Shown here: one piece after another, positions 15,494 through 23,594 of the stretch | How positions within the stretch are numbered: the first letter of the stretch is position 1 | Layout: every line of letters begins with the position of its first letter | NCBI RefSeq assembly: GCF_029968035.1 | Contig: NZ_JASCIQ010000016.1 | Span: 104,801 to 168,800, forward strand | Source: Streptomyces cavernicola | GTDB taxonomy: Bacteria > Actinomycetota > Actinomycetes > Streptomycetales > Streptomycetaceae | Reading direction: 5' to 3' | Length of the DNA: 64,000 nucleotides | The notes under the pieces: generated by a model | The model's input: the letters and a program-made list of their open reading frames with translations, nothing else | What the model was told of the DNA's origin: nothing | Databases searched by the model: none | Program-made: the position numbers and the translations under genes

Positions 15494-15534
15494 AGGCGCC
15501 CCGGGCCGACAAGGCTCCGGGGCGTCTGTCGTTT
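15494..15534 (+). terminator. Attenuator-type terminator before chorismate mutase
   Basis: The 11-nt arms 15494-15504 and 15517-15527 pair with one G-T wobble around a 12-nt loop, followed by GTCGTTTCC. It lies 20 nt after the leader-peptide stop and before the chorismate mutase ribosome binding site, the expected place for an attenuator. CCGGGG at about 15535 could compete for the CGCCCCGG arm. Confidence 0.6.
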
Positions 15535-15590
15535 CCGGGGCCTGATCCCCCGGGGCACACACCGCGACCACGAGAACCGGAGCCCCGAAC

Positions 15591-15923
15591 ATGACGACCC
15601 TCACCACCGCCGCCGCTGACACCGCCACCGCGAAGCCCGCCGCCTCCGCCGCCGAGCGCACCGGGGCCCACACCCCCGAGGCCGCCGAGCTGATCGGCGG
15701 CGAGCGGGAGCGGATCGACGCCCTCGACGACCGCATCATCGGGCTCGTACAGGAACGCATGGCCGTCTCGGCGGTGATCCAGGAGTCCCGGATCGCCTCG
15801 GGCGGCCGCCGCGTGAACCTCTCCCGCGAGATGGAGATCCTCGGCCACTACAGCGACGCCCTCGGCAAGCCCGGCACCGCGCTCGCGATGACGCTCCTCG
15901 AACTGTGCCGCGGCCGGGTCTGA
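15591..15923 (+). CDS. AroQ-class chorismate mutase, monofunctional
   Basis: The 110-residue protein starts at ATG 15591 with GGAG eight bases upstream. The first 25 residues are Ala/Thr-rich and likely disordered. The helical AroQ domain follows: ERERIDALDDRIIGLVQERM, then SAVIQESRIASGGRRVNLSREMEIL with the usual Arg and Lys/Arg-rich active-site helices. It converts chorismate to prephenate, the branch point to Phe and Tyr. The size and lack of a fused dehydratase match the short actinobacterial chorismate mutase (SCO4784 in S. coelicolor, from memory). The mRNA carries an attenuator-like leader with Phe/Tyr codons. It is divergent from guaA. Confidence 0.9.
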   Translation: MTTLTTAAADTATAKPAASAAERTGAHTPEAAELIGGERERIDALDDRIIGLVQERMAVSAVIQESRIASGGRRVNLSREMEILGHYSDALGKPGTALAMTLLELCRGRV

Positions 15924-16338
15924 GCCCTCGCCCGGTGAGCCCCTGTGTGCGCAACGGCGTTCGGGCGGACCTGAGTTCGGGTCCGCTCTCACCCGTACGG
16001 CGCGTGACCGGTGCGCGGCGGGCTTCGTTGGTCCCGATGTCCGTGCCAGCCAGGGGCGGGCCCGAAAGAACCACGCGTGGCTCCGCTGGAGCGATGAGAC
16101 GTTACGGATGGTGCCGTGCGTCGTGGGACCTCGCTCCAGAGTGACCGGTCGGCAGGGGACAGCAGCCCGGTCACGAGGGAAAGATTGGTCGGCTCCGGGG
16201 ACGCCCGGAGCCGGCCGACGGCTCGGCAGCTCGACAGCTCTGGCCAGAAGTGGCCGAAACGGTTGCGCGGGCCCCGGCTCATCCAGCACGATGCGTACGA
16301 GGCGACTTCCCAGCGCCGAGTTCCACAATTGAATTGCC

Positions 16339-16354
16339 ATTGGTCAAGACCACT
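16339..16354. promoter_or_regulatory. Candidate DasR (dre) operator
   Basis: The 16 bases ATTGGTCAAGACCACT contain TGGTCAAGACCA, differing at one position from the palindromic core TGGTCTAGACCA of the Streptomyces dre consensus. DasR represses GlcNAc/chitin uptake and many developmental genes. On the minus strand the same stretch contains TTGACC, so a promoter may overlap. No gene starts within 300 bp on either side, so the target is unclear. Confidence 0.5.
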
Positions 16355-16458
16355 TGAGCGCCGCTTGTGCGCCGGGTCTCCGACCGGCTCCCCGAACCAG
16401 CGGCGCACCCCCCGGCGCCGCCCCGCCGCACCGACGCTGCCCTGACGTCGGTGCTGTC

Positions 16459-16500
16459 AGCGAAGGGCCCCGCAGCTCGCACTCTGCGGGGCCCTTCGCT
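16459..16500. terminator. 17-bp perfect terminator hairpin in gene-free gap
   Basis: Arms 16459-16475 and 16484-16500 are perfect complements around an 8-nt loop. It follows the dre-like site by about 105 bp and precedes the next gene by 274 bp, so it ends a transcript with no recognised coding sequence. Confidence 0.75.
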
Positions 16501-16773
16501 GTACCTGCGGCCGGGCCGGGCCGGGCGAAACAGGCTTCCCGGATCAACGGATCAGCCGCGCGTGCTCGATCACGGCTCGATGACGGCGCATGGCCGAAAC
16601 CGCACCCTCCGCAAGTGACCCAAGTCACATAAGGATTCTGTGAGTTGCGGTGCAACCATGCACTCCCTTCGCAGGTCATGCATGCGTATCAACGGCCACA
16701 CCCGCGCCCCACCGCGGAGGCCTCTCCACCTCCGTACCGCGTGAGCGGTACGCCGGACTATCCGAGGTCTTCC

Positions 16774-17778
16774 ATGAAGCTTCGCCGTGTACTGGCCACC
16801 GCGGCCGCTACGGCAGTCATAGCCCCGGTCGCGCTGCTCGCGGCCCCGGCCGCGTTCGCGACGGACGGAGAGCCGAGCCCGGCCCCGACCGCCACCTCCC
16901 CCGAGACCAGCCCTTCCGAGGAGCCCTCGGCCGAGCCGACGGACCCGGAGACCACCGAGCCGTCCGAGGCACCCACCGAGACCGCGCCCGGCACGCCCGC
17001 CCCCACCGAGGAGCCGACCGAGGCGCCCACCGAGACCGATCCGGAGCCGACCGAGTCGGAGCCCACCGAAGAGCCCACCGAGGAGCCCACGGACGAGCCG
17101 ACCGAGCCGGAGGAGTGCGCCGACTCCAAGGTCGACGTCGACATCAAGGGCCTGCCCGGCAAGATCGCCAAGGGCTCCGGCTGGCACAAGTTCAAGATGA
17201 CGGTCGCGAACAACTCCGACACCACCGTCAAGGACCTCTTCTTCGTCGCCGGCGCGTCCGCCGACAAGGAGGGCGAGAACGTCTTCAAGACCCGCCAGGT
17301 CGAGCTGCAGGCCCTCAACCCGGAGACGGGCGCCTGGGAGCGGATCGGCAACGACGGCCACACCGCAGGCTTCGTCGGCTGGACGGAGTCCCTGGAGCCC
17401 GAGTACCAGGTCGACATCCCGCTGCGCCTGAACGTCAAGCAGAGCGCCCCGGTCGGCGCGGGCTTCTCGCTCGGCGGCAGCGTGTACAGCGACGAGGATG
17501 CCGAGTGCGTCGGCTTCGGCCAGGTCGCGTACAAGTTCCAGATCGTCGGCGCGGGCACGAGCACCGGCGGCACCGAGCCGCAGGAGGGCGGCAAGGTTCC
17601 GGTTCCGGCCGAGAAGCCCAGCAAGGAGAAGACCGCCGAGGTCACCGGCAGCCTCGCGGAGACCGGTTCGAGCTCGGCGCTGCCGACCATCGGCGCGATC
17701 GGCGGCATCACGCTGGTCGCCGGCGCCGGCGTCGTCTTCGCCGTCAAGCGTCGCCGGGGTGAGGGCGCGGTCGCGTAA
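16774..17778 (+). CDS. LAETG-anchored, Pro/Thr/Glu-repeat surface protein
   Basis: The product has 334 residues from ATG 16774 (MKLRRVLAT). An upstream in-frame ATG at 16645 would add an unlikely His/Pro-rich stretch. The signal peptide is residues 1-30 (AAPAAFATDG). Residues 31-115 are a stalk of PTE/EPT repeats. Residues about 116-275 form a globular, cysteine-containing extracellular domain (CADSKVDVDIKGLPGKI...; a second Cys in DAECVGFG). A sorting signal LAETG (294-298), a hydrophobic helix and a KRRRGEG tail complete a sortase substrate. In Streptomyces, class E sortases use LAxTG motifs to link proteins (e.g. chaplins) to peptidoglycan; this gene is not a chaplin. A terminator follows at 17795-17848. 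Confidence 0.9.
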   Translation: MKLRRVLATAAATAVIAPVALLAAPAAFATDGEPSPAPTATSPETSPSEEPSAEPTDPETTEPSEAPTETAPGTPAPTEEPTEAPTETDPEPTESEPTEEPTEEPTDEPTEPEECADSKVDVDIKGLPGKIAKGSGWHKFKMTVANNSDTTVKDLFFVAGASADKEGENVFKTRQVELQALNPETGAWERIGNDGHTAGFVGWTESLEPEYQVDIPLRLNVKQSAPVGAGFSLGGSVYSDEDAECVGFGQVAYKFQIVGAGTSTGGTEPQEGGKVPVPAEKPSKEKTAEVTGSLAETGSSSALPTIGAIGGITLVAGAGVVFAVKRRRGEGAVA

Positions 17779-17794
17779 CAGCGCCCCGACCCCC

Positions 17795-17848
17795 GCGTAC
17801 GACAAGGGACCTGCACTCGGAGGGGGGTGCAGGTCCTTTGTCGTACGC
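17795..17848. terminator. Long bidirectional terminator hairpin
   Basis: Arms 17795-17816 and 17827-17848 (22 nt) pair with a single G-T mismatch. It lies between the convergent LAETG protein and GMC oxidoreductase genes. Confidence 0.85.
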
Positions 17849-17861
17849 GGTGCAGCGGCGG

Positions 17862-19667
17862 CTACTTCTTCGGGGGCATCGCAGGCATGCCGAGGAACGG
17901 GAGCTTCAGGGCGCCGAAGGCGTCCGCGGGGACCGTCGGGGACTTGGGCTCCACCGCGGCGAGGCGCTCGTAGGCCTGGCTCTGGGCGGGGCGCTGGTCG
18001 GCCTCGCCCTTGTTCGGCCAGAACGACATGGCGCGCTCGGCCTGTGCGGTGATCGTCAGGGACGGGTTGACGCCGAGGTTCGCCGAGACCGCGGCGCCGT
18101 CGACGACGGAGATGCCGGGGTGCCCGTAAAGGCGGTGGTACGGGTCGATGACGCCGCTCTTCGGGTCGGCGCCGATCGGGCAGCCGCCGAGGAAGTGCGC
18201 GGTCAGCGGGGTGCCCATGAGCTCGCCGATGTTGGACCCGGCGAAGCCGTTGATCTCCTCGGCGAGGAGCGTGGCCGCCTCGGTGGCCGCCTCGATCTGC
18301 ATCGGGTTGGGCGCGCCATGGCCCTGACGTGCCGTCAGCAGGCCCTTGCCGATGCCCTTCTCCTTGCGGTACGTGGTCAGGGAGTTGTCCAGGGACTGCA
18401 TGACCAGGCCGATGATGGTCCGCTCCGACCAGCGCCGGTTGGACAGCGAGCGGGCCGCCTGCACGGGATGCCGGACGCAGTTGCCCAGCCAGGCCGCGAA
18501 CCGCCTTGTGCTGTACGGGACTTGGAGGACGGTCATGCCGCCCATCGCGTTGGAGCCCTTGCCGTAGCGCACCGGCTCGATGTGGGTGTCGCCGTCCGGG
18601 TGGATGGACGACGTGATCGCGACGCCCTTCGTGAAGTCCACCTTGGCGACGCCGTGCCGCTTCTTGTAGCGCCGGTTGTCGGTCTGCGCGCCCACCAGCG
18701 CCTCGGAGTTGGTGCGGGTCAGGTCGCCGAGCCGGTCCGAGATGCGCGGCAGCAGACCGTTGTCCTTCATGCGGTGCAGCAGCGTCTGCGTGCCGTAGGT
18801 GCCGGCGGCGATCACGACCCGCTCGGCGCGGAAGACTCGGCCCTTGCCCTTGCGCTTGTCGTTCGTGGGCAGGGTGGCCACGGCGAAGCCGCCGCGCGAG
18901 TCCTCGGTGACCGAGACGACCGAGGTCAGCGGGTGGATGGTCGCGCCCGCCCGCTCGGCGAGGTGCAGGTAGTTCTCGTTCAGGGTGTTCTTCGCGCCGT
19001 GCCGGCAGCCCGTCATGCACTCGCCGCACTCGGTGCAGGCCTTGCGGGCGGGCCCCGCGCCGCCGAAGTACGGGTCGGGGACCTCCGCGCCGGGCTTCGC
19101 CTTCGCGTCGCCGGTCGCGTCCTTGCCGTCGCCGTAGAACACGCCGACGGGCGCCATGTGGAAGGAGTCGCCGACGCCCATCGCCTCGGCCGTCGCCTTC
19201 AGATGGACGTCGGACGGCGTCATCGTCGGGTTGAGCCGCACGCCGAGCATGCGCTGGGCCTGGTCGTAGTACGGCTTCAACTCCTCCTGCCAGTCCGTGA
19301 TGTCCTTCCACTGCGGGTCGTTGAAGAACGGCTCCGGCGGCACGTACAGCGTGTTGGCGTAGTTCAGGGAACCGCCGCCGACGCCCGCGCCCGCGAGCAC
19401 CATCACGTTGCCGAGCAGGTGGATGCGCTGGATGCCGTAGAGGCCGAGCGCCGGAGCCCACAGGTAGTTCTTCAGGTCCCAGGAGTTCTTCGGCAGCTCG
19501 GCGCGGGTGAAGCGGCGGCCCGCCTCCAGGACGCCGACGCGGTAGCCCTTCTCCGTCAGGCGCAGCGCGGTGACGCTGCCGCCGAAGCCCGAGCCCACGA
19601 CCAGGACGTCGTAGTCGTAACTCCCGTCCTGCTCTGGGCGGTTGTGGACAGACTCGTCCTGTGACAC
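17862..19667 (-). CDS. GMC-family oxidoreductase, ChoD/cholesterol-oxidase-like
   Basis: The protein has 601 residues; GTG 19667 is the start, with GGAGGT upstream. An N-terminal FAD/ADP-binding motif reads YDVLVVGSGFGGSVTALRL and continues with the conserved AGAGVGGGSLNYAN. A Cys-rich ferredoxin-like segment CTECGECMTGCRHGAKNT lies near residue 213; this is typical of the ChoD-like subgroup and not of classical secreted cholesterol oxidases. The end has FLGGCPIGADPKSGVIDPYH and GHPGISVVDGAAV with the usual C-terminal FAD/substrate motifs. It probably oxidises a sterol or other alcohol; the substrate is uncertain. No signal peptide. It is in the same orientation as, and 50 bp downstream of, the SSADH gene, so the two are likely cotranscribed. 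Confidence 0.88.
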   Translation of the reverse strand: MSQDESVHNRPEQDGSYDYDVLVVGSGFGGSVTALRLTEKGYRVGVLEAGRRFTRAELPKNSWDLKNYLWAPALGLYGIQRIHLLGNVMVLAGAGVGGGSLNYANTLYVPPEPFFNDPQWKDITDWQEELKPYYDQAQRMLGVRLNPTMTPSDVHLKATAEAMGVGDSFHMAPVGVFYGDGKDATGDAKAKPGAEVPDPYFGGAGPARKACTECGECMTGCRHGAKNTLNENYLHLAERAGATIHPLTSVVSVTEDSRGGFAVATLPTNDKRKGKGRVFRAERVVIAAGTYGTQTLLHRMKDNGLLPRISDRLGDLTRTNSEALVGAQTDNRRYKKRHGVAKVDFTKGVAITSSIHPDGDTHIEPVRYGKGSNAMGGMTVLQVPYSTRRFAAWLGNCVRHPVQAARSLSNRRWSERTIIGLVMQSLDNSLTTYRKEKGIGKGLLTARQGHGAPNPMQIEAATEAATLLAEEINGFAGSNIGELMGTPLTAHFLGGCPIGADPKSGVIDPYHRLYGHPGISVVDGAAVSANLGVNPSLTITAQAERAMSFWPNKGEADQRPAQSQAYERLAAVEPKSPTVPADAFGALKLPFLGMPAMPPKK

Positions 19668-19717
19668 CGATACCTCCGTAGAAACGTGCAGGTCAGCCGC
19701 GTGCGGGCGGAGAGTGG

Positions 19718-21361
19718 TCAGCGGAGCCGGAACGCCTTCATCGCGCGCAGGCTGCGGCTCATGAACGCCGCGTACTTCTCGTCGTCCATGCCGAAGGACG
19801 GGGCCATCGGCATGATCCGCTGGGTGGCCACGGTCTGTGCCTCGGTGTACTTGAGGATGCCCTCGGAGCCGTGCCTGCGGCCGAGGCCGGAGTCCTTCAT
19901 GCCGCCCATCGGCGACTGCACGCTGCCGTACGCCGGGGCGTAGCCCTCGTTGACGTTGACGGTGCCGGTGCGCAGCCGGGCGGCGACGGCGCGGCCACGG
20001 CGGGCGTCCTTCGTCCAGACCGAGGAATTCAGGCCGTACGAGGTGGAGTTGGCGAGCTCGATCGCCTCGTCCTCGTCGCTGTAGCGGTAGATGGAGACGA
20101 CCGGGCCGAAGGTCTCCTCGTTACACACGGCCATCGGGGCCTCGACGCCGTCGAGGATCGTCGGCTCGTAGAAGTACGGGCCGATGTCCGGACGCGCCTG
20201 GCCGCCCGCGACGAGGGTGGCGCCCTTGGCGACGGCCTCCTCGACGTGCCGCTTCACGGTCTCCAGCTGGCGCTCGCCGACGAGCGAGCCCATGTCCGCG
20301 CCGTACGCGAGGGACGTACCGAGGCGCATCGCGCGGGTGCGGGCGGCGAAGCGGGCCACGAACTCGTCGGCGATCGACTCGTGGACGTACAACCGCTCGA
20401 TGGAGATGCAGAGTTGGCCCGCGGACGAGAAACAGGCACGGACCGCGCCGGCGGCGGCCTTGTCCATGTCGGCGTCCTGGAGGACCAGCATGGCGTTCTT
20501 GCCGCCGAGTTCGAGCGATACGCCGACCAGGCGGGCGGCCGCGCCCTGCGCGACCTCGCGGCCGGTGCGGGTGGAGCCGGTGAACGAGACGTAGTCGGCG
20601 TGCTTGACCAACTCCGGCCCCACGACCGGGCCTTCGCCGAGGACGACCTGGAACACCTCGGCCGGGAGGCCCGCCTCGATCAGCAGGTCGCGGGCCCACA
20701 GGGCGGTCAGGCAGGTCTCGGTGTCGGGCTTCATCACGACGGCGTTGCCGGACACGAAGGCCGGGAGCGCGTCGCCGACGGACAGCTCGAACGGGTAGTT
20801 CCACGGCGCGATCTGCCCGACGACGCCGCGCGGGACCCGGTGCTCGACGACCTTGGTGAGCGTCGGCACGGCCCCGGTGTGGCTGCGCGAGCGCAGATAC
20901 GAGGGGGCCTTGCGGCCGTAGTGCCGGGCGGCGACCGCGACGGCCTGCACCTCCTCGTGGGCGTGCAGGCGGGCCTTGCCGGTCTCCAGCTGGATCAGGT
21001 CGAGGACCTCGGCCTGGCGCTGAAGCACCAGGTCGTGGAAGCGGAGCAGCACGGCGGCGCGCTTGCGGACCGGCGTCGCCTCCCAGGCGCGCTGCGCGGC
21101 ACGGGCCCGCTCGAAGGCCTTCGCCACGTCCTCGGGCGTGGACTCGGGCAGGTCCGCCAGCTTCTCGCCGGTGAGCGGCGTGTGGTTGGCGGTCCGCCCG
21201 GAGCCGACGACGTCCCGGGTGAGCTGGGCGATCAGCTCGGGCGTGACCACATCCACTGCGGTACGCGCGCCGGCGGGCGCCGGAGCGATGGGGTTGGTGC
21301 CGATGTCGTTCGTGCCCTGAGTGTCGTTCGTGCCCTTGGCGGGAGCCTGCGAGTCCGTCAT
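19718..21361 (-). CDS. Succinate-semialdehyde dehydrogenase (NADP+), GabD2-like
   Basis: The protein has 547 residues and starts at ATG 21361. The first 35 residues are a Thr/Asn/Asp/Gly repeat (GTNDTQGTNDIGTN) that is not part of the fold. ALDH signature pieces follow: GQIAPWNYPFELSVGDALPA (coenzyme), SFTGSTRTGREVAQ, the Glu motif VSLELGGKNAMLVL, the catalytic Cys in SSAGQLCISIERLYV, and EETFGPVVSIYRYSDEDEAIELAN. It oxidises succinate semialdehyde, or a similar aldehyde, to the acid. It lies upstream of the GMC oxidoreductase in one likely transcript, so the two may handle an alcohol-aldehyde-acid series (inference). Confidence 0.88.
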   Translation of the reverse strand: MTDSQAPAKGTNDTQGTNDIGTNPIAPAPAGARTAVDVVTPELIAQLTRDVVGSGRTANHTPLTGEKLADLPESTPEDVAKAFERARAAQRAWEATPVRKRAAVLLRFHDLVLQRQAEVLDLIQLETGKARLHAHEEVQAVAVAARHYGRKAPSYLRSRSHTGAVPTLTKVVEHRVPRGVVGQIAPWNYPFELSVGDALPAFVSGNAVVMKPDTETCLTALWARDLLIEAGLPAEVFQVVLGEGPVVGPELVKHADYVSFTGSTRTGREVAQGAAARLVGVSLELGGKNAMLVLQDADMDKAAAGAVRACFSSAGQLCISIERLYVHESIADEFVARFAARTRAMRLGTSLAYGADMGSLVGERQLETVKRHVEEAVAKGATLVAGGQARPDIGPYFYEPTILDGVEAPMAVCNEETFGPVVSIYRYSDEDEAIELANSTSYGLNSSVWTKDARRGRAVAARLRTGTVNVNEGYAPAYGSVQSPMGGMKDSGLGRRHGSEGILKYTEAQTVATQRIMPMAPSFGMDDEKYAAFMSRSLRAMKAFRLR

Positions 21362-21465
21362 GAGCGTGAGCGTACGACCCCGGAAACCATTTGGGTACCC
21401 GTCGGTAACGAGGTTTCACGGAGTGCGCACATCGCGCCAGTGGTTGCTGGCAGCAAAGGGGCTGA

Positions 21466-21490
21466 TCAGGGGTGTTGTCGGCACCCCTGA
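21466..21490 (-). terminator. Terminator hairpin downstream of kinase gene 1
   Basis: The 9-bp arms TCAGGGGTG (21466-21474) and CACCCCTGA (21482-21490) enclose a 7-nt loop, 11 bp past the stop of the kinase gene. Confidence 0.6.
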
Positions 21491-21500
21491 CCCCGTTCGG

Positions 21501-23333
21501 TCAGAGTTTGTCGATCTGCAGGCTGTCGATCGCGGCCTGGGCCACTTCACGGCCCCGCTCGGTCATGTCGCCCTTGCCGGGGTACCGGACGGTGAGCTTG
21601 TACATGTCGCCGGCCTTGGTGCGGTAGTAGAAGATCTTGGCCTCGCGGGGGATCCGGACCTCGTCCGGGTCCACCTCGTACCGGACGGTGTTCTCGGCGG
21701 CCTTCTGCTCCTGGTACGTCACGTTGTTCTTGGTGGTGACCTTGACCGACTCCATACCGTTGTCCGGCAGGATGTCGGATGTGGAGGACGTGTTGCCGTC
21801 CTGCAGCTCTTCGGCGTCATCGAACGCCTCGGCCGCCGCGCTGCCGCTGATCTCTTCGGATGTGTCATCCGACTTCTTGTACAGGCGCAGCTGGACGTTG
21901 ATCACGCCGCTCGGGTCGCTGTACTCGGCGAAGTACTCGCCCTCGTCCATGTCCGGGTCGGGGGCATCCGTCTGCATGTAGTGCGCGGGCAGATCGACGG
22001 ATCCGCCGACCCCCTTGAACTCCTTGGCCTTCCACTCCTCCGTGCCCGAAGTCGGCCCCGCGAACGGGTCCGCGATCACCAGGCCCGCCGCGACCACGGA
22101 CGCGAGGACCACCGCCACACCCCCGAACAGCACCTTGCGGCTGACCCGGACGCCGTCCACCGGGCCGCGGGCCGTGCCCACCGCCTGCGTGCGCGTCGGG
22201 GCCGGCGGGCGGACCGCCTCCTCCAGGAGCCGGCGGATCTGCACCGCGTCGGGGCGCTGGTTCGGGTCCTTGATCAGCAGGCGGTTGATGGCGTCGGCGA
22301 GCGGGCCCTTCGCGGCGTTCGGCGCGGCCGGGGTCGCGTTGATCACCGACTGGAGCGTCGCCGGGGTGTTGTTGCGGCGGAACGGCGAGACGCCCTCCGT
22401 CGCCGCGTAAAGGACCACGCCGAGCGACCACAGGTCCGACGCCGGGCCCGGCCGCTGCCCCAACACCCGCTCGGGCGCGATGAATTCGGGCGAGCCGACG
22501 AAGCTCCCGGTGTCCGTCAGGTTGGTCTCGCCCTCGATCTGGGCGATGCCGAAGTCGGTGAGGACGACGCGGTCGTGCCGGCCCAGCATCACGTTGTCGG
22601 GCTTCACGTCCCGGTGCAGGACGCCCGCCGCGTGCGCCGCCGCCAGGGCGCCGAGGACTTCGAGGCCGATGCGCGCGGCCTCGGCGCCGCTGAGGGTGCC
22701 CTCCTGCAGGACGTCCCCGAGGGAGCGGCCCTGCACGAACTCCATGACGATCCACGGCTGGCCGTCCTCGACCGCCACGTCGTGCACGTTCACCACGGCC
22801 GGGTGGTCCAGCTTCGCCGCGGCCCGCGCCTCGCGGCGCATCCGCTCGAAGGCGTTGGCCCGCTCCCGCTCCGGCAGGTGGTCCGGGATGCGCGGCTCCT
22901 TGACGGCGACCTCGCGGTCCACCGTCTCGTCCTTGGCCCGCCACACGGTGCCCATACCGCCGTGGCCGAGCTTGGAGAGCAGGCGGTACCGGCCCGCGAT
23001 CAGCCGGCCCGCGCCCGGGTCCTGCTGGGCCGGCTGCTGCGCCGCGGCCTGGGTGGGGATGGCGTGCGGCTGCGGCGGCGGGGGCGAAGTGGGTGCGGCC
23101 GGCGGCTGAGCGGGGGGCTGCTGGGCAGGGGGCTGGTGAGCGGGGGGCTGCTGCCCGTACGGGGCGGTCTCCTGCTGGGCCTGCTGGTGCGCCTGCCGCT
23201 GGGCCTGCTGCTGTGCGTACGGATCAGCCGGGGCGCCGTACGGCCCCGGAGCGCCCGGCGGAGGCTGCGGCGGCTGCAGGCCGTAGCTCGTCGGGTCGTT
23301 CGATCCGTAGGGCGTTCCCCCGTGGTTGCTCAT
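21501..23333 (-). CDS. PknB-type transmembrane Ser/Thr protein kinase 1
   Basis: The product has 610 residues; ATG 23333 has AAGGA seven bases upstream, so the ATG at 23363 is not used. Residues 1-108 are a Pro/Gln-rich tail. The kinase domain carries the G-loop GHGGMG (124-129), Lys145 (VAVKE), HRDVKPDN with Asp242, DFG (260-262) and APERV, all intact, so it should be active. A helix at about 401-422 crosses the membrane and a roughly 185-residue extracytoplasmic domain follows (GGSVDLPAHYMQTDAPDPDMDE...). This C-terminal domain has the same layout as in the four neighbouring kinases, so the cluster arose by tandem duplication. It would sense an outside cue and phosphorylate cytosolic targets (family knowledge). 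Confidence 0.93.
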   Translation of the reverse strand: MSNHGGTPYGSNDPTSYGLQPPQPPPGAPGPYGAPADPYAQQQAQRQAHQQAQQETAPYGQQPPAHQPPAQQPPAQPPAAPTSPPPPQPHAIPTQAAAQQPAQQDPGAGRLIAGRYRLLSKLGHGGMGTVWRAKDETVDREVAVKEPRIPDHLPERERANAFERMRREARAAAKLDHPAVVNVHDVAVEDGQPWIVMEFVQGRSLGDVLQEGTLSGAEAARIGLEVLGALAAAHAAGVLHRDVKPDNVMLGRHDRVVLTDFGIAQIEGETNLTDTGSFVGSPEFIAPERVLGQRPGPASDLWSLGVVLYAATEGVSPFRRNNTPATLQSVINATPAAPNAAKGPLADAINRLLIKDPNQRPDAVQIRRLLEEAVRPPAPTRTQAVGTARGPVDGVRVSRKVLFGGVAVVLASVVAAGLVIADPFAGPTSGTEEWKAKEFKGVGGSVDLPAHYMQTDAPDPDMDEGEYFAEYSDPSGVINVQLRLYKKSDDTSEEISGSAAAEAFDDAEELQDGNTSSTSDILPDNGMESVKVTTKNNVTYQEQKAAENTVRYEVDPDEVRIPREAKIFYYRTKAGDMYKLTVRYPGKGDMTERGREVAQAAIDSLQIDKL

Positions 23334-23450
23334 GCGTCCATCCTTATCTCGGCACCGCCCCATGGTTCCACCCGCCTACGACAGCGGTCACTGAGCCGTG
23401 ACGCAAGGCGCCGGATTGCTTGCTGAATGCGCGGTTTGCCGGATCTGCAT

Positions 23451-23540
23451 CGGGCCTGTTTCCGGGCCTGTTCCGGGCTGTTTCCGGGCCTGTTCCCGGG
23501 CCTGTTCCCGGCTGTTTCCGGGCCTGTTCCGGGCCTTTCC
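23451..23540. repeat. Eight imperfect 10-12-bp repeats between kinase genes
   Basis: Units of the form CGGGCCTGTTCC (variants with CGGGCTGTTTC) recur about eight times without interruption. They lie in the 231-bp gap between the end of kinase 2 and the start of kinase 1. Confidence 0.75.
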
Positions 23541-23594
23541 GCCGTCACTGTGACGGGTTTCGCGCGCCCCGCACGCCCCTCACACCCGCGCGGT

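Larger units (their letters stand above)
15924..16773. other. 850-bp gene-free gap with dre-like site and terminator
   Basis: No convincing coding frame fills this stretch: all candidates are Arg/Pro/Gly-rich, lack ribosome binding sites and match no known motif. It holds several stem-loops, e.g. GTGACCGG/CCGGTCAC (about 16141-16178) and GGCTCCGGG-GACG-CCCGGAGCC (about 16190-16211). It also holds a DasR-like site (16339-16354), a 17-bp perfect terminator (16459-16500) and the promoter region of the LAETG gene. No tRNA or known riboswitch was recognised. Confidence 0.6.

Noticed and set aside
15432..16340. 302-codon minus-strand frame across the chorismate mutase gap
   Set aside because: No family motif, opposite a well-supported gene, and composition of translated repeats and linkers.
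16000..16500. tRNA or known structural RNA in the 850-bp gap
   Set aside because: No GGTTCRA-type T arm, no acceptor pairing and no recognised riboswitch core found by reading.
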